Shown: positions 7,243 through 16,917 of the stretch, one piece after another | How the letters are laid out: each line of letters starts with the position of its first letter | Position numbering within the stretch: position 1 is the first letter of the stretch | Source: Mycobacterium colombiense | GTDB taxonomy: Bacteria > Actinomycetota > Actinomycetes > Mycobacteriales > Mycobacteriaceae | Direction: 5' to 3' | NCBI RefSeq assembly: GCF_001665835.1 | Contig: NZ_LZSX01000008.1 | Span: 62,001-126,000 of the forward strand | Length of the DNA: 64,000 nt | Program-made: the position numbers and the translations under genes | Notes under the pieces: generated by a model | Seen by the model: only the letters and a program-made list of their open reading frames with translations | What the model was told of the DNA's origin: nothing | The model's database searches: none

Positions 7243-10125
7243 TCAGCGCGCGGCGAACAACGCGAGCTCGGCCGCCACGGCGGCCCCGCACACCGCAAGC
7301 ACGATCGAAAGTACCAGCCAGTCAGCCGGTTTCGGTCGCGACGGGGCGGCCGAGATCTGGCCGGTGCCGCCGCGGGCGGTGATGGCATCGCCCATCTCGT
7401 CGGCGCGGCGCAGTGTCACCGTGATCACCGCGACGACCACGTCGATCACGTCTGCCGCCGGGCGTCGCAGCCTGGCCCAGCGGGTTTGCGGCGGCCGCTT
7501 GGGCCGCAACCGGCGCGCGGCGAAGAGCACCCGGAATTCGTCGATGAGCATCGGAAAGGTCCGCAGCGCGAGCGCCAATGCGACCGCCCAGTCGTCGACG
7601 GGGATCCGCAGCGGCCGCAGGAAGCGGCCCAAAGTGGCGACAGCCGGGGCGACCTGAGCGACATGGGTCGTCCACGACACCAGTGCGCCCAGGGCGAGCA
7701 ACACCACCGACAGTGCGGTGAGGCGCAGAAAGTCCAGTAGGCCGCCGAAGCCCAGCGACACCGTGCCCAGGTGGACCCTCGGGCTCCCGCCGGCGAACGC
7801 CGCGTTGATGCCGACGATCACCAGCACGATCCACAGCCAGCGCGGCACCGACGGCAGCACGCCCCGGGGGATGCGTGCGAGCCGTATTCCCGTCACCGCC
7901 AGCACGCCGGTGAGCCCGATCGCCACCCAGCCTGGGAAAAACGTCAGCAGCAGCGAAATACCAAACACCACAAGCAGTTTGGTACCGGCCCACAACTCGT
8001 GTATGGGCGAGCTGCCCGGCACCGGCCGCAGCAGTACGACGGGGCGCCGGCGACCGGACGGCCGCTTGGCCGGAGCGGCGGTAGCCACCGTATTGTCCTG
8101 GACCGCGGCCGGTGCCGGCTGCAGTGAACCGTCGTGCAGGTGCAGGGTGCGCGGACACAGCTCCTGAAGCCCGGCGAAGTCATGCGAAATGACCACCACT
8201 GTCAGGCCGGTGTCGCGACGCCGCTCGATGAGCAACTGGACGAGACCGCGCTGACTGGCGGCATCCAGCCCCGCCAGCGGCTCGTCGAGGATCAACACCC
8301 GTGGCGATCGTGCCAGCAGCCCGGCCAGCACCACGCGACGCATCTGGCCACCGCTGAGCTGGTCGATGCGCCTCCGCGCCAGCCCGGCATCCAGGCCGAC
8401 GGCGGCAAGCGCCGCGGTCACCCGGGCGTGATCGGTGGGTGAAAACCCGGCCGCCGAAGCCACTTCCAGATCGACCCGGCTGCGCATCAACTGCAGCCGC
8501 GCCGCCTGGAACTGCAGCGCGACAGCGCCCACCTGGTCGGCGGTCGGCCGTCCGTCCAGCAGGCAGGTACCGGTGGCCGGCGCGGTCAATCCGGCCATGA
8601 TCCACGCCAATGTCGACTTGCCGGAACCATTTCCGCCGTGGATCAGCAGCCCGTCACCCTGGTGCACCGCGAAGCTGACATCGCGCAGCGCGGTCTGAGC
8701 CCACGGCGTGCCCCCGGCGTATTCGTGTCCGACGTGGACGAGTTCGAGCACCGGCGCGCCGGAGGCGAGATCGGTCGTCACCGTCGGCGCCGGGGCGGTC
8801 GCGCTCTGCACCAGCTCGGTATAGACCGACGAGTCGCCGAGTTTGATTGCGCGGTGGGCGTATTCGGCCTCGTCGTTGTAATGGGTGATGTGCACCAGCG
8901 CGGTTTGGTGGCGTTCAGTCAGGCCGGACAGCACGGCGAGCAGTTTCTCCCGGCCCTGCCGATCGACCATGCTGGTGACCTCGTCGGCGATCAGCAGCGC
9001 CGGCTCGCGCGCCAGCGCCGCGGCCACGGCCAGGCGCTGCAGCTCTCCGCCGGACAGACTGCCGGTGTCGCGGTCGGCCAGTGCGGCCAAGCCGACCTCG
9101 CCGAGCAGCCGGGAGATGTCGGTGGTCTTGCCGGGCGGCAGTCCCCAGACCACGTCGTCGGCGACCCGAGTGCCCAGCACCTGGCTCTCGGGGTGTTGCA
9201 TGATGACCGCGGTGCCGCCGAGTTCGCCGAGTCCGACCGCCCCGGGACGGACGACGGTGCCCGACGTCGGTTCGCGCCCGGCCAGGATCAACATCAGCGT
9301 CGTCTTCCCGGAGCCGTTGGCGCCGGTGACCGCGATGTGCTCACCCATTCGCACGTCCATGTCGACCGCATGCAGCGCGTCGTGGTCGGCGTGCGGGTAG
9401 CGCAGGCGCACCTGGTCCAGCCGTACCGGGACGGGCCGGATCGGTCCGTCGCCGGCGGGCGCGTCCAGCTTGTGCACGTCGGGAATGCCGCGTAGTCGCT
9501 CCAGCACCCGTGACAACGCCCACCAGCCGACCAGCGAGGCGCCCACGATCGCGAAGACGGCGTACCCGAGGACCAGCCACTGCCAGTAATGCAGCGCCTC
9601 GGCGAAGAACGCCTTGAACTGTTGCGCGGCCGGACGCAGCTGCGGCACCCGCGACACGATCGTCGAGGCGCCGTCCACGGTGGCGCTGGCGGCCTGGAAG
9701 GCGAGTTGCCGGAACCGGGTCAGGACGGTCAGCGCGACGACCATCCCGGCGCCGACGACGACGCCCGCGCCGACCGACACCACGATGACGGTGGGCGTGC
9801 CGCGGCGGTGCCGCTTGACGGTTCCGGCCAGGCCCCCGACATAGGCACAGAGCCCGATCGCCCCCAGACCGCTCAGGCCGACGACCAGGAAACCGATCAC
9901 ACCGCCGGCGACCGTCGCGGTGATCAGAACGCGGATCCGGTAGCGATAGGCCAGCAGCCCGGTCGGCACGCTGCCGAGCAGGCCGAGCCCCCCGCCGTGC
10001 GGAAGGACGACCGCGATGATGGCGATCGCCGCGCACAGGGCGCCCATCACCGATGCTTGCGCCAGTTCGCCGGGTCGTAGCGATCCGGCACGCGCTTTCG
10101 GCGGTGCAGCGCCGGATGCCTTCAC
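7243..10125 (-). CDS. ECF-type ABC importer, membrane and both ATPase domains in one chain
   Basis: A 960-residue polypeptide. Residues ~20-210 are hydrophobic with several membrane segments (substrate-binding or S-like unit). ATPase 1 follows (Walker [10 protein letters not shown] at 268-276, SGGE near 358, Walker B LLIADE), then ATPase 2 (GGNGSGKST at 497-505, SGGQ near 591, LILDEP near 611). Residues ~705-960 form an EcfT-like transmembrane unit. As I recall, M. tuberculosis encodes the equivalents as two genes, Rv2326c (membrane plus two ATPases) and Rv2325c (EcfT-like); here they appear fused. Vitamin or metal uptake is expected of the class; the substrate is unknown. Walker B of ATPase 1 has Ala instead of the usual hydrophobic residue before DE. 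Confidence 0.9.
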   Translation of the reverse strand: MKASGAAPPKARAGSLRPGELAQASVMGALCAAIAIIAVVLPHGGGLGLLGSVPTGLLAYRYRIRVLITATVAGGVIGFLVVGLSGLGAIGLCAYVGGLAGTVKRHRRGTPTVIVVSVGAGVVVGAGMVVALTVLTRFRQLAFQAASATVDGASTIVSRVPQLRPAAQQFKAFFAEALHYWQWLVLGYAVFAIVGASLVGWWALSRVLERLRGIPDVHKLDAPAGDGPIRPVPVRLDQVRLRYPHADHDALHAVDMDVRMGEHIAVTGANGSGKTTLMLILAGREPTSGTVVRPGAVGLGELGGTAVIMQHPESQVLGTRVADDVVWGLPPGKTTDISRLLGEVGLAALADRDTGSLSGGELQRLAVAAALAREPALLIADEVTSMVDRQGREKLLAVLSGLTERHQTALVHITHYNDEAEYAHRAIKLGDSSVYTELVQSATAPAPTVTTDLASGAPVLELVHVGHEYAGGTPWAQTALRDVSFAVHQGDGLLIHGGNGSGKSTLAWIMAGLTAPATGTCLLDGRPTADQVGAVALQFQAARLQLMRSRVDLEVASAAGFSPTDHARVTAALAAVGLDAGLARRRIDQLSGGQMRRVVLAGLLARSPRVLILDEPLAGLDAASQRGLVQLLIERRRDTGLTVVVISHDFAGLQELCPRTLHLHDGSLQPAPAAVQDNTVATAAPAKRPSGRRRPVVLLRPVPGSSPIHELWAGTKLLVVFGISLLLTFFPGWVAIGLTGVLAVTGIRLARIPRGVLPSVPRWLWIVLVIVGINAAFAGGSPRVHLGTVSLGFGGLLDFLRLTALSVVLLALGALVSWTTHVAQVAPAVATLGRFLRPLRIPVDDWAVALALALRTFPMLIDEFRVLFAARRLRPKRPPQTRWARLRRPAADVIDVVVAVITVTLRRADEMGDAITARGGTGQISAAPSRPKPADWLVLSIVLAVCGAAVAAELALFAAR

Positions 10126-10171
10126 GACACGATTATGCCCGTCGTCGGCGGTGCGCCCGGTGGCTCTCTTA

Positions 10172-10999
10172 TCAGATCTTCAGGTAGCCCTTGTCGGCGG
10201 GAATTTGCGCGGCCGTCACCAATGAGGACGCGTCGCTGGCAAGCCACAAGACGATGTCGGAGACCAAGTTCGGGTCGGCGAGCGAGTCGGTGGGTAATGC
10301 GCCGGGGGAGAAGCTGTGAATGTAGGTCTGGTTGTCGGCGAACAGCTGCCACATCGAGGGGTCGTTACCCATCGGGGTGTCGGTGCCGTACGGGTGTACC
10401 GAGTTCACCCGGATGCCGTATCCGCCGAGTTCGACCGCCAGCGAGTTCGTCAGCCCGACCACACCGAACTTGCTGGCGCAGTAATGACCGCAACCCGGTA
10501 CGGCCTTCACGCCCGCGGCCGAGCTGATGGTGATGATCGAGCCACCGTTACCCGCCTGAATCATCGCGGGCACAGTGGCTTTGATGGTGTTCCAGACGCC
10601 GGTCAGGTTGGTGTCGAGGACGTCCTGCCATTGTTGAGCCGAAATCTCCCAGAGGCGGCCCCAATTCAGCACGCCGGCGTTGGCGACGACGATGTCGAGG
10701 CGGCCGAACTGGGTGATCGCCTCGTCGACGATCCGCTGTTGGCCGGCGGCGTCGCGGACGTCGACCTGCGCGGCCAGCATCTTGCCGCCTTCGCTTTCCA
10801 CCAGGCTCGTCGTTTCGGCCAGGTCCTCCGGCGTCGATGCCGGGTAGCCGTTGTTCGCCGCCACCGGGCCGCAGGCGTCGATGGCGGCGACGTCGGCCCC
10901 GGCCCGGGCCAGCCGCACGCAATGCGAACGGCCCTGTCCGCGTGCGGCGCCGGTGACGAATGCGACCCGGCCGGTAAGGGGTTTGTCGTTGTCGCTCAT
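10172..10999 (-). CDS. Mycofactocin-type SDR family NAD(P) oxidoreductase
   Basis: A 275-residue SDR whose first motif, [20 protein letters not shown], is typical of the mycofactocin-coupled group, in which a tightly held NAD is thought to be recycled by the redox peptide mycofactocin. A conserved Ser (ISSAAG) and the YCASK catalytic pair are present. The ATG at 10999 is chosen because the SDR fold starts just after it; an upstream extension would run into mmpL. It lies 17 bases after mmpL on the same strand, so it is the third gene of an MmpS-MmpL-SDR operon and may act on the exported lipid or its precursor. Confidence 0.88.
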   Translation of the reverse strand: MSDNDKPLTGRVAFVTGAARGQGRSHCVRLARAGADVAAIDACGPVAANNGYPASTPEDLAETTSLVESEGGKMLAAQVDVRDAAGQQRIVDEAITQFGRLDIVVANAGVLNWGRLWEISAQQWQDVLDTNLTGVWNTIKATVPAMIQAGNGGSIITISSAAGVKAVPGCGHYCASKFGVVGLTNSLAVELGGYGIRVNSVHPYGTDTPMGNDPSMWQLFADNQTYIHSFSPGALPTDSLADPNLVSDIVLWLASDASSLVTAAQIPADKGYLKI

Positions 11000-11016
11000 G
11001 CGATCTGGGCCTTTCA

Positions 11017-13842
11017 TTAATGCTGTGGCAGCGGACGGGTACGCACCAGCGTCGGCCACCAGAACCATGGCCCGAGGATCCGCAGGATGCACGGCACGAC
11101 GAACGAACGCACGATCAGCGTGTCGAGCAGTAGGCCGATGCACACGGTGGAACCCACCTGACCGACGGTGCGCAGATCGCTGGTCAGCATTGCCAGCATG
11201 GTGAACGCGAACACCAAACCCGCCGATGTCACCACGCCGCCGGTGCTACCCAGCGCGCGGATCAGGCCGGTGTGGATTCCGGCGTGCAGTTCCTCTTTGA
11301 CCCGAAGGATCAACAGCAGGTTGTAGTCCGAACCCACGGCGACCAGGATGATGAACGTCAGCGGCAATACCAACCAGTGCAACTGCAGGCCGATGAGGTG
11401 TTGCCAGACGAGGATGGAAAGCCCGAACGCCCCGGCGTAGGAGAACGCCACCGTGCCGGGAATGACGACGGCGGCCATCAGACTTCTGGTGAGGAACAAC
11501 ATGATCAAGAAGATCAGCACGAAGGCGGCGATCGCCACGATAAGCAGATCGGATGCCGCGTATTGCTTAATGTCCTTGTTGGTCGATCCCGAACCGCCGA
11601 TATAAACCTTCGAGCCGGCCAGCGAGGTCTCTTTGAGCGCCACGGTGATGGCTGTGGGGAACTGTTCTACGTGCTGCACGCCTTCCGGGCCGTTGGCGTC
11701 TCCCTCATGGGTGATGATGAGCCGGGCCGCCTTGCCATCGGGCGACATCAGCAGCTGCATACCAGTTTTGACGTCGTCGTTGTCGAAACCCTCGTGCGGG
11801 ATGTAAAAGAAGTCATCGCTGCGGGATTGATCGAAGTCGAGGCCCACATTGATCTGGTCGTCGAATGTCTGGTCGGTCTGGGTGGACTGCAGAGAAGATT
11901 GGCCGTAGGTGCTGACCAAAAGAGAGGCCAAAGCGTCCGAGTCGTCGGCCGTGAGTTTGAGCTGTGTGATGATTTGCGGCAAGGTCTTGTCGATGACCTC
12001 GAGAGAGGTTACGGCGTCCTTGATGTCGTCGGCCATCTTGTCGAGGCCGTCGATCGATTCGAACAGCGACCTGAATGCGTAGCAGATGGGAATGTCGAAA
12101 CAGTGCTTCTCCCAATAGAAATAGCTGCGCATCGGCCGAAAGAAGTCTTCGAGGTTGGCAAGGTTTGACCTCAACTCGTCCGTGACCTTCTGCATGTCCT
12201 CCATGGTGAGGACCGTCTTGTGCATCTCGTCCGACATCGTTTGGAAGAACCCGATCTCTTTGCGCAAGACCGCGACCGTGTGCTGCGTAATCTGTGCCTG
12301 CTCGTTCGTATTGGCGTTCTGCTGCTTGGTGAACGGGAGCTGTTGACCGCTCCCGCTGCCCTGTGTGGTGAACAAGTAGGGAATTGTGGCGTGTTCCAAG
12401 GCTCGGCCCATGGGCCTGGTGATGCTTTGCACCATCGCGACGCCGGGAAGGCGTTCGAGAGCCTTGGCCGCGCGGTCCAATGAGATGAAGTCCGCCGAGT
12501 TTCGCAGGTCGTGATCCGACTCGATCATCAGCATCTCGGAGAACAGCTTGCTCTTCGGGAAATGCCGGTCGGCTGCCTGGAAACCCAGGTTGGCGGGGGA
12601 ATTGTGCGGCTGGTACTGGCGGTCGTCGTAGTTCTGCCGGTAGGTCGGCACGAAGATCGCCCCGAGCAGAACGGCAGCGGCGCTGGCGAAGAGGATCGGC
12701 ACCGGCCACCGCACCACGCTCGTTCCAAACCGCCGATACAGGTGAGCCTTGGCCTTGCTTCTCGGGTCGAAGAGCCCAAATAGGCTGCCCACGGTCAAGA
12801 AGGCCGGGCCCAGTGTCAGCGCCGCCGCGATGGTGAACAGCATGCTGATCGCGACGGCAGGCCCCATGGTGTGGAAGTAGTTGAGGCGCGCGAAAGTCAA
12901 GCAGTAGCACGCCCCCGCGATCGTCAGCCCCGAGCCGAGGATGACGGGTGTGACGCTCTTGTACGCGGTGTAGAACGCCTGCTCCCTGCTTTCGCCGTCG
13001 TGTCGCGCCTCGTGATAGCGGCCCATCAAGAAGATGCCGTAGTCCGTCCCCGCTCCCAGCGTCAGCGCGACGACGATGTTCACGGCGAATGATGAGAGCT
13101 CGATGTACCCGAGATGCCCGAGGGTGGCGATAACCCCCTTCGCGACCAGCATCTCGAACAGAACTCCGGCCAGTGGCACAAACAGGGTGACGATCGAGCG
13201 GTAGACCAGCAGCAACATCGCGATGATGAGGAAGATCGTCACGATCGTGATGTTGTTCAAGCTCGAATTCGCAATAGCGACAGTGTCTTTGGCGAGCGGG
13301 GCCGCGCCGCTGACATAGACGTTGAGCCCGGGCGGCGGCGCGACCTTGGCGACGATATCCCGAACGGCAGCAACGGACTCGTTGGCTTGCATTTGGCCGA
13401 TATCGCCCGCGAGGCGCAGCAGCACGTACGCGCACTTGCCGTCGAGGCTCTGCGCCCCTGCTGCGGTGATCGGCTTCCCCCACAGATCCATGGCGTACTG
13501 CACATGCTTGGGGTCTTGCCTGAACCGGCGCATCAGATCGTCGTAGTACCGATGATCCGCGTCGCCCAGCGGCCGGTTGGCTTCGAGCACGATCATGGCC
13601 AAGCTGGTCGAATTGGACTCGTGGAACTTCGCGCCGATGGACAGCAACGCCCGCTGCGACGGCGCGTAGTGCGGGACCAGCGGCCCTGCGAGCTCTTCGG
13701 CGACCCTTTCGACCTGCGGCATGAAGGTGTTCGTCGACACCGCGAGCAGGCCCCAAAAGGCGATGATCGGTATCGCGAAGATGCGGACCATTCTGGGGAA
13801 GAAGGGTCGCTTCGCCCGCGGCTCCGCCTGGTGCTCGCTCAT
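11017..13842 (-). CDS. mmpL: MmpL-family RND lipid/siderophore transporter
   Basis: A 941-residue inner-membrane RND exporter of the MmpL4/MmpL5 type: an N-terminal TM, a periplasmic porter loop, TMs 2-6 with the proton-relay pair in GAGTDYGIFLMGRYHEARHDGE, a long second periplasmic loop predicted to be partly helical, and TMs 8-12 with AVGSDYNLLLILR. These transporters move glycopeptidolipids, siderophores or other lipids and need an MmpS partner. ATG 13842 overlaps the mmpS stop (ATGA), so translation is coupled; an in-frame TTG at 13860 is less likely. The substrate is unknown. Confidence 0.93.
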   Translation of the reverse strand: MSEHQAEPRAKRPFFPRMVRIFAIPIIAFWGLLAVSTNTFMPQVERVAEELAGPLVPHYAPSQRALLSIGAKFHESNSTSLAMIVLEANRPLGDADHRYYDDLMRRFRQDPKHVQYAMDLWGKPITAAGAQSLDGKCAYVLLRLAGDIGQMQANESVAAVRDIVAKVAPPPGLNVYVSGAAPLAKDTVAIANSSLNNITIVTIFLIIAMLLLVYRSIVTLFVPLAGVLFEMLVAKGVIATLGHLGYIELSSFAVNIVVALTLGAGTDYGIFLMGRYHEARHDGESREQAFYTAYKSVTPVILGSGLTIAGACYCLTFARLNYFHTMGPAVAISMLFTIAAALTLGPAFLTVGSLFGLFDPRSKAKAHLYRRFGTSVVRWPVPILFASAAAVLLGAIFVPTYRQNYDDRQYQPHNSPANLGFQAADRHFPKSKLFSEMLMIESDHDLRNSADFISLDRAAKALERLPGVAMVQSITRPMGRALEHATIPYLFTTQGSGSGQQLPFTKQQNANTNEQAQITQHTVAVLRKEIGFFQTMSDEMHKTVLTMEDMQKVTDELRSNLANLEDFFRPMRSYFYWEKHCFDIPICYAFRSLFESIDGLDKMADDIKDAVTSLEVIDKTLPQIITQLKLTADDSDALASLLVSTYGQSSLQSTQTDQTFDDQINVGLDFDQSRSDDFFYIPHEGFDNDDVKTGMQLLMSPDGKAARLIITHEGDANGPEGVQHVEQFPTAITVALKETSLAGSKVYIGGSGSTNKDIKQYAASDLLIVAIAAFVLIFLIMLFLTRSLMAAVVIPGTVAFSYAGAFGLSILVWQHLIGLQLHWLVLPLTFIILVAVGSDYNLLLILRVKEELHAGIHTGLIRALGSTGGVVTSAGLVFAFTMLAMLTSDLRTVGQVGSTVCIGLLLDTLIVRSFVVPCILRILGPWFWWPTLVRTRPLPQH

Positions 13843-14282
13843 GCCGATTTCACCAGGCAAAAGACGTGTGCGTCCTGATGGGCATCGGATTGCTCAGCGC
13901 GGACAATGCCATTCACCCGCAGCCGGCAGCCGACCTGACCACCATGAACCTGTGCCGAGATGCTGCCGGACACCACGGTCAGTGTGGTCGCCTCCGTATG
14001 CGACCACGGCAAGGTCGTGAGATCGACCTGATGTGGATGCCCGTTGATGTCCACCCAGACGAGCATCCCGCCCTCACCGAGGTTGCCGAACAACTCATAC
14101 GTGAGCCGTTTGATACTGAACTCCGGAGGTGCTGCCGGCTCATTGACGGTGATGACCGGCGGGGGGTTGGAGAACTCGTGCACCTTCACCATGGCCACCG
14201 CGCCCACGCCGACCACAACGACGGCGACCAAAGGCATCCAGATGCGCGCCAAGACAGTCCTGCCGACTGAGCGAGGGCTCAC
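13839..14282 (-). CDS. mmpS: MmpS accessory membrane protein
   Basis: A 147-residue MmpS protein: a short cytosolic tail, one membrane anchor (about residues 11-35, ARIWMPLVAVVVVGVGAVAMV), and a periplasmic beta domain of the MmpS fold with the conserved VxYELFG-like and LPWSHTEATTL segments and two Cys near the C-terminus. GTG 14282 gives the family's usual length and follows AAAGGCGAG; the longer open frame to 14396 would add an unlikely soluble N-terminus. MmpS stabilises or assists the MmpL porter encoded by the overlapping next gene. Confidence 0.9.
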   Translation of the reverse strand: MSPRSVGRTVLARIWMPLVAVVVVGVGAVAMVKVHEFSNPPPVITVNEPAAPPEFSIKRLTYELFGNLGEGGMLVWVDINGHPHQVDLTTLPWSHTEATTLTVVSGSISAQVHGGQVGCRLRVNGIVRAEQSDAHQDAHVFCLVKSA

Positions 14283-14491
14283 TGGCTCGCCTTTCGGAGT
14301 CCGGTCCCAGACATCGTTTTCACGCCCCCTGCTACTGCCTTCAGGCCACTGCAGATAGTAGACGGTCGTGTGCTCAAAGGACAGATGATCGTGCAAACGA
14401 TAGCGGCAACGACGCCGGTACGCGACCGAGACGGCCCGCGGGCATACCTACCTGGCGTTGATGGCGACAGCACCAGACGCCTCGGGCTGCT

Positions 14492-14917
14492 TTAGGACAT
14501 CTTCTGTAATCGGCGTTTCAACCTGGCGCTTCGCAGAATCTGGATGGTGAGGTTGGTGCCGGCCAACATGGGAAACACCCCCAGAAATGTACGTTCGGAG
14601 GGTGTCGCTCCGTGCAAGTGGTAAAGACTGCCGAACACATAAAAGCAGCCGATCGCGAACAAAGCACCCGGGATGCCCAACGCCATCACGGAGCCACGTG
14701 CCGCAAGGAGTCGCGTCGCATAATTCAACTCATCTTGTGACATTGGTTGGCGTTTACGCACTTTGGTGACAACGGTCTTGGCGCTGCCCACTTCCTCACC
14801 TATCGGAGTGGTCGCTCGATCGCCCAAACGTTTGATGAATACGGCAGCCACGGACGCAAACACCAGCGCAAACGCAAGGCCTAGTAAGGTCAGCAAGCCA
14901 TACAGATACGAACTCAT
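14492..14917 (-). CDS. Three-TM membrane protein of unknown function
   Basis: A 141-residue protein with hydrophobic segments at about residues 7-29, 75-100 and 110-127, separated by a charged cytosolic loop (VTKVRKRQPMSQDELNYATR) and ending in a basic tail. I do not recognise a family. It stands alone on the minus strand between the MmpS promoter region and a small two-TM protein, with its own 70-base upstream spacer. Codon use matches its neighbours. Confidence 0.65.
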   Translation of the reverse strand: MSSYLYGLLTLLGLAFALVFASVAAVFIKRLGDRATTPIGEEVGSAKTVVTKVRKRQPMSQDELNYATRLLAARGSVMALGIPGALFAIGCFYVFGSLYHLHGATPSERTFLGVFPMLAGTNLTIQILRSARLKRRLQKMS

Positions 14918-14984
14918 GTTCCAGTCCTTGCTCCGCCGTGGAAAACCGAGGCTCGCGGAGAAGGCTACCCCAACGATCCAGGTG

Positions 14985-15170
14985 TCAGCGCTTTCCGGAG
15001 TCCTGGTCCTTGATCACATCCCGAACGATCAGTACGACCAGGATGATCAGGGCGAGCGGCACGAGCAGCTTGAAGACGATGGACGCGTGGCTGTACAGCA
15101 GGCCGTAGGCGACCGCTCCGATCACCACCATGACGAGCAGGATGGCGCGATTGATCTTGTCCGTACTCAT
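14985..15170 (-). CDS. Small two-TM membrane protein
   Basis: A 61-residue protein made of two hydrophobic helices (about residues 9-27 and 32-50) and a charged end (RDVIKDQDSGKR). Function unknown. It starts 36 bases after the stop of the TPM-domain protein on the same strand and is probably cotranscribed with it, which hints at a role with that exported protein. Confidence 0.65.
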   Translation of the reverse strand: MSTDKINRAILLVMVVIGAVAYGLLYSHASIVFKLLVPLALIILVVLIVRDVIKDQDSGKR

Positions 15171-15206
15171 TGCAGGAACCTCACTTCTCGACCTACTCGC
15201 GTTACG

Positions 15207-16700
15207 TCAGAACCCGAAGTCGCCGCCGCCGCCGGAATCGGACCCGCCGCCGAAGTCCGAACCGCCGCCGAAATCGGAGCCGCCGGAGTCCCAGCCGCCA
15301 CCGGTGTCCCACCCGCCGCTAAAGCCCACGTCACCGCCGCCGGAGTATGCGGCGTCGCCGCCCGCGAATCCGATACCGGCGCCGCCCGAGTCCTGGTAGC
15401 CGCCGGTGAATCCCACGTCGGCCGGTGGGCTGTCGTAGCCCGCGGCCTGTCCGCCGTCATAGCTGTAGCTGTTGGCATCGGCGAAGGCGGAGTCGCGGCC
15501 GGCTTCGAAGCCGCGCTCGTAGCTGCCGCCCCAATGGTCGTCGAGCAACGCATCCATCAGCAGCACGTCGGCCAGCGCCCACGTCCAGCCCGGACCCCAG
15601 AACGCGTACGGGTAATACCCGGGGTAGAAGAACATCCCGTTGTGGTAGCCACCGCCGTAGTAGTACGGGTAGTCGGGCTGCGCAGTGGTGCTGTAGTTGT
15701 TGTTGGTGATCGTCACCGATTCGCCGGTGTCCGGGTTCCTGGCGCGCACGCTCGCCTGCTTGCGATCGTCGGGTGGTACCGAAGTCACGGCGGCAACGTC
15801 GGGCCTGGGTTGCCCGGGGTCGAGTTTGCGGTTGGCCTTGGCGACCGTGGACGCCACCACCCGAAGATGCGCCCGCGCGGCGCCGTAATCGCCTTTGTCA
15901 TAAGCCGTTCGGGCGTCGTACAGGCTGGCGTTGGCTTTCAACTGCTCGGCGCTGACATCGGCGCCGCTCTCGGTCAGCACCGCGTTATCGAGGTCGCTGA
16001 CACTCGACGTGGCCGCGATCAACTCCTGCTTGATCTCCTCGCGCGCCTCGGAGCTCTTGCGGTGCTTGCGATTTCGGCCCACCGCGAACCAGAGCAGGCC
16101 GGCCACGGCCAGCCCGATGCCGACGATGACCAGCGTCACCTTCAGCCAGGCCCAGTCGTCATGCTTTTCGTGCGCGACGTGCGAGGTGGTCACCGGACCG
16201 CGGGAGGCCGCTTTGACGCTCGCCAGCTTGCCGACGAAAGCGCTCGTCGCGCCGTACGGGTCGTTGCGATGATCCTTCGCCGACTGATTCATGAATTGAT
16301 CGACGTTGTCCGCGATGGCCTTGGGCACGTTGTAGGCGCGTACGTGGTAGCCGCGAGAGTCGATGACCAGAATGACCCCGCTGAATTCGGCGTTGCGGGC
16401 CAGCATGGCGTCATGGACGGCGTCGGCCGTGGTCACACCGCTCTGCGCGGGCGACACCGCAGCGACCCAGATCGGAGGTCCCGAACTCCACGTCCACGAG
16501 CTGGTGAGGATCTGCTGGTTCACCTTGTCGGGGTTCTGCAGCGGCGGTCTGGCACCCGGGTCGACCACCACATGCGTCTGGGCGTCGAACCTGTTCACCA
16601 GCTGGTCTGTGTAGGTGTCGGCCGAGGCGGACGGGGCGAGCAGCAGTGCCAGCACCATGATCAACGCAGCCGGCGCAAGGCTGCGGAAGCGTGAAGTCAC
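15207..16700 (-). CDS. Exported TPM-domain protein with Gly/Asp-rich tail
   Basis: A 497-residue protein: signal peptide (residues 1-27, cut after APSASA), a TPM/TLP18.3-Psb32-MOLO-1 domain (about 30-165), one membrane helix (about 186-208), a charged helical stretch (about 210-290), a Tyr-rich segment and a tail rich in Gly, Ser and Asp with repeats of the type GGSDFGGG. This is the layout of YgcG-like membrane proteins. GTG 16700 is preceded by GCAGGAGAGAT; the frame extends upstream, but the signal peptide fixes the start. The domain's role is poorly defined (phosphatase- or complex-repair-like). The low-complexity tail probably faces the cytosol or membrane surface. Confidence 0.85.
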   Translation of the reverse strand: MTSRFRSLAPAALIMVLALLLAPSASADTYTDQLVNRFDAQTHVVVDPGARPPLQNPDKVNQQILTSSWTWSSGPPIWVAAVSPAQSGVTTADAVHDAMLARNAEFSGVILVIDSRGYHVRAYNVPKAIADNVDQFMNQSAKDHRNDPYGATSAFVGKLASVKAASRGPVTTSHVAHEKHDDWAWLKVTLVIVGIGLAVAGLLWFAVGRNRKHRKSSEAREEIKQELIAATSSVSDLDNAVLTESGADVSAEQLKANASLYDARTAYDKGDYGAARAHLRVVASTVAKANRKLDPGQPRPDVAAVTSVPPDDRKQASVRARNPDTGESVTITNNNYSTTAQPDYPYYYGGGYHNGMFFYPGYYPYAFWGPGWTWALADVLLMDALLDDHWGGSYERGFEAGRDSAFADANSYSYDGGQAAGYDSPPADVGFTGGYQDSGGAGIGFAGGDAAYSGGGDVGFSGGWDTGGGWDSGGSDFGGGSDFGGGSDSGGGGDFGF

Positions 16701-16917
16701 ATCTCTCCTGCCGTCGTGTCGATCCTTGCGGCGGGCCGTGGAAGCGTCCACTTGTGACGTCGCCCTCAATGTCAGCACCGCCGAATACCGCGAGGAATTC
16801 CTCAGCGTGAGCGCCCACCCTAGCCCGTTTCCGGCGCATCCGCCGCCGGGGCAGGTTGCGCTGGTTACCGGGCAGCCGGCCAACCGCGAGCGCAGTACGG
16901 GATTTGCCCGGTCACCG

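Noticed and set aside
11813..13756. A 647-codon open frame overlapping mmpL in another frame
   Set aside because: Arg-rich product without hydrophobic segments, in a frame different from the clear MmpL.
14763..16694. A 643-codon open frame on the plus strand opposite the TPM-domain gene
   Set aside because: It has low-complexity text and is a high-GC shadow of a gene with signal peptide, domain and ribosome-binding site on the other strand.
16867..16912. A terminator between glgP and the TPM gene
   Set aside because: ACCGGGCA and TGCCCGGT are complementary, but the 30-base loop makes a weak stem.
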